From Methanobacteriota archaeon (GTDB lineage: Archaea > JACRDV01), in contig JACRDV010000050.1 of the NCBI GenBank assembly GCA_024860865.1, positions 1 to 16,712 of the forward strand: 16,712 bases of DNA, in the 5' to 3' direction. The notes below the pieces were generated by a model. That model worked only from the letters and a program-made list of their open reading frames with translations. It ran no database searches and was not told the DNA's origin. Position 1 is the stretch's first letter; every line of letters begins with the position of its first letter. Both the position numbers and the translations under genes were made by a program. Positions 15,392 to 16,712 of the stretch are shown here, one piece after another.

Positions 15392-15392
15392 G
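15367..15392. repeat. Right terminal inverted repeat of the IS
   Basis: It begins TAGTGTAAAAACAGGGC and ends CTTAGG. It contains the last codons and stop of the transposase gene. Confidence 0.9.
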
Positions 15393-15399
15393 TAAATCA
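15393..15399. repeat. Right target-site duplication of the IS
   Basis: TAAATCA, identical to 13722-13728. Only eight bases separate it from the mature tRNA-Val 5' end. Confidence 0.85.
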
Positions 15400-15407
15400 G
15401 TATATGC

Positions 15408-15480
15408 GGGCCCGTGGTCTAGGGGTTATGACACCTCGTTGACACCGAGGAGGTCGCCGGTTCGAATCCGGCAGGGCCCA
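15408..15480 (+). tRNA. tRNA-Val(GAC)
   Basis: The acceptor stem GGGCCC/GGGCCC pairs in six positions, with a G-A mismatch at position 7-66 and discriminator A at 15480. The anticodon stem CCTCG/CGAGG encloses TTGACAC with anticodon GAC. The T arm GCCGG TTCGAAT CCGGC is perfect. CCA is not encoded. The IS right tip lies 15 bases upstream, so the native promoter has been moved 1.7 kb away. From the anticodon-stem region to the 3' end it is in an open frame with the following integrase. Confidence 0.93.
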
Positions 15481-15542
15481 CTTTTGCCGTTATTAAGGCA
15501 ACCTCGGACACCCAAAATTATAACCATTATAACTATGACACC

Positions 15543-16391
15543 TTGTTTTGCGAAGAGAGGCTTAAAGAGTTTGTTAAGTGGCTTGAGGTCAACGAAAACA
15601 AAGCTCCGATTACCGTTTATAGGTACAAGAACCTCATAATGAAGATAATTAAAAGCAATATTCCAATCCACGAATACATAGAGAATTTCAAAAGAACGCA
15701 CCATCCAAATGGCTATAAGAACTTGTTGAAGGCATTACGAAATTATGCCAAGTTTCTAAAAAACAAAGAATTTGAAGAATTTGTTAAAGGGTTTAGGTTC
15801 CCGAGCGTTCCTTTCCAATACGAGATTTTGCCTTCAAAGGAAGAAATTATCAAATTTTACAACGAGATTAGAGATTCTCAACTAAAAGCAATTTTCCTAA
15901 TGTTGATTTCGAGCGGATTGAGGATAAACGAGCTTCTTGGCATTAGGGCAAAAGACATCGTTTTCAAAAGGAGAATAATTAACGCTTCTTTAATTCACAA
16001 TGGCACGACCAAGTTTTCCTATATCGCATTTTTCAACGAAGAAGCCGAAAAATCCTTGAAAGAATACTTGAACGGCATAAAATTGGATGCCGATTCTAGG
16101 ATTTTCACAGTGAAAGCAAGAAATGTTCAAGAGCTTTTCAATGAAATCTCAAAAAGATTAGGGATTAAAATAACTCCAAAGACCTTGAGAAAGATTTTCA
16201 CCAACGAGTTAGGGAGAAAGAGGATACCCGATAGGTTCATAGATGCTTTTTGTGGAAGAATACCAAATTCGACCATTGCAAAACATTATAGCGATTTTAG
16301 CCCGGAAAACTTGAAACAAATCTACGATGGAGCCGATTTAAAGGTTCTTAGTCGTACGATAGTCGAACACAACGGCGTTGTTTACGGATAA
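15543..16391 (+). CDS. Archaeal tyrosine recombinase (integrase) adjoining tRNA-Val
   Basis: The product has 282 residues if read from TTG 15543. There is no Shine-Dalgarno and no better start, and the frame is open back to 15432 inside the tRNA, so this is probably the larger part of an integrase gene split at attP when the element inserted. An N-terminal core-binding domain (1 to about 90) is followed by the catalytic domain: R127 in SSGLRINELLG, K157 in TTKFSY, R216 in TPKTLRKIF, and nucleophile Y249 in AKHYSDFSPENL. The position of the usual HxxR histidine is K213, a substitution I recall from SSV-type archaeal viruses. The enzyme would integrate and excise an element at tRNA-Val. The upstream Asn/Tyr/His-rich segment resembles that of the remnant at tRNA-Ser. 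Confidence 0.85.
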   Translation: MFCEERLKEFVKWLEVNENKAPITVYRYKNLIMKIIKSNIPIHEYIENFKRTHHPNGYKNLLKALRNYAKFLKNKEFEEFVKGFRFPSVPFQYEILPSKEEIIKFYNEIRDSQLKAIFLMLISSGLRINELLGIRAKDIVFKRRIINASLIHNGTTKFSYIAFFNEEAEKSLKEYLNGIKLDADSRIFTVKARNVQELFNEISKRLGIKITPKTLRKIFTNELGRKRIPDRFIDAFCGRIPNSTIAKHYSDFSPENLKQIYDGADLKVLSRTIVEHNGVVYG

Positions 16392-16509
16392 TTTGACAAA
16401 TTTTAGTATACACTTAGTATTCGTTTTTACGAATTTTTCGAAGAAAAAATAGTTATCGCTTTAGTATAGAAATAGAAAATTAAGGTAGATTTTTAAAACC
16501 TTGTCTTGT
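16392..16509. other. Short AT-rich spacer between integrase and nuclease-like gene
   Basis: It holds TATA-like and T-rich sequence and a partial inverted repeat (TTCGTTTTTACGAA, about 16420-16433). It probably ends both convergent transcripts. Confidence 0.4.
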
Positions 16510-16712
16510 TCACATACTCTTATCGGAAAATTCGAATTTTACTTTGTAATATTTCAATGACAAGTTATCATAAGCCGCCACGGCGGAGTCAAGAAATTTA
16601 TCAAACTTATTAACTATTATAACACCTCGAACCCGTTGTCCTTGCTGAGCTAAGTTTCTCCTCACCCAACCGATATATCTCGAAATTTGACCAACTACTT
16701 TATTCGAACTCC
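16510..16712 (-). CDS. 3' end of a PD-(D/E)XK nuclease-like gene, partial
   Basis: The minus-strand frame enters at the window edge and ends at TGA (16512-16510), giving about 66 C-terminal residues. The pattern VVGQISRYIGWVRRNLAQQG, then RVRGVIIV and a C-terminal YYKVKFEF, resembles the end of NucS/DUF91-like endonucleases and related restriction-type nucleases. The catalytic residues would lie upstream, outside the window. It is probably carried by the element integrated at tRNA-Val, either as defence or as accessory gene. It is convergent with the integrase, about 120 bases away. Confidence 0.55.
   Translation of the reverse strand, partial: SSNKVVGQISRYIGWVRRNLAQQGQRVRGVIIVNKFDKFLDSAVAAYDNLSLKYYKVKFEFSDKSM

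Larger units (their letters stand above)
13729..15392 (+). mobile_element. Complete insertion sequence, IS4/IS1634-like, 1,664 bp
   Basis: Both tips start with CCTAAGTTTGCCC. The 26-base inverted repeats at 13729-13754 and 15367-15392 differ at two positions. A perfect 7-base target duplication (TAAATCA) flanks the element, and it carries one uninterrupted transposase gene, so it is probably recent and active. The left repeat is identical to the repeat of the older remnant at 12509-12534, in inverse orientation. It is inserted 15 bp upstream of tRNA-Val. Confidence 0.92.

Noticed and set aside
15426-15704. 92-codon minus-strand frame overlapping tRNA-Val and the integrase
   Set aside because: It is antisense to a clear tRNA and to the integrase N-terminal domain.

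Overview
The window comes from an AT-rich archaeal chromosome. The evidence is an archaeal 7S SRP RNA, an eL41 ribosomal protein gene, a Cdc48/VCP ATPase, an archaeal-type FtsZ behind a CdrS-like ribbon-helix-helix gene, TATA-box promoters, and many TTG starts preceded by GGTGA-type Shine-Dalgarno sequences. A heme c protein points to a lineage that makes c-type cytochromes. I cannot fix the phylum from this window.

Left part (1-967): the decayed 3' end of a tyrosine recombinase gene with a C-terminal zinc ribbon. It is frameshifted exactly at its HxxR active-site region.

Core block on the plus strand (1010-9026): a cytoplasmic transglutaminase-fold protein with an N-terminal zinc finger overlaps a CBS-domain/zinc-ribbon gene by 4 bp. 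Next come a membrane-anchored exported protein and, directly behind its stop codon, a 25-codon eL41 gene that appears to start with ACG. A 64-residue protein with a FYVE-like eight-cysteine pattern precedes cdc48, which is followed closely by a KaiC/RadA-type ATPase. A RimK-type ATP-grasp ligase ends the block.

Cell-division block on the minus strand (9111-10800): cdrS-like RHH gene, then ftsZ, then a small membrane protein. Three GTGAAYG motifs lie between the cdrS TATA box and its start codon. A divergent gene (11073-11603) encodes a predicted winged-helix protein.

RNA and mobile part (11604-16712): SRP RNA, then tRNA-Ser(GCT), whose 3' half reads in frame into a decayed integrase gene. 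That integrase is interrupted by a 109-bp right-end remnant of an insertion sequence. After it come a three-heme cytochrome gene, a poorly coding stretch, and a complete 1,664-bp IS with a perfect 7-bp target duplication. The IS sits 15 bp upstream of tRNA-Val(GAC). The 3' half of tRNA-Val also reads in frame into a related integrase, whose catalytic residues are intact. At the right edge is the 3' end of a minus-strand nuclease-like gene, probably cargo of the element integrated at tRNA-Val.

No CRISPR array and no clearly new multi-gene system was found. The most notable items are the ACG-started eL41 gene, the FYVE-like protein next to Cdc48, the putative cdrS operator, and the two tRNA genes fused in frame to related integrases.
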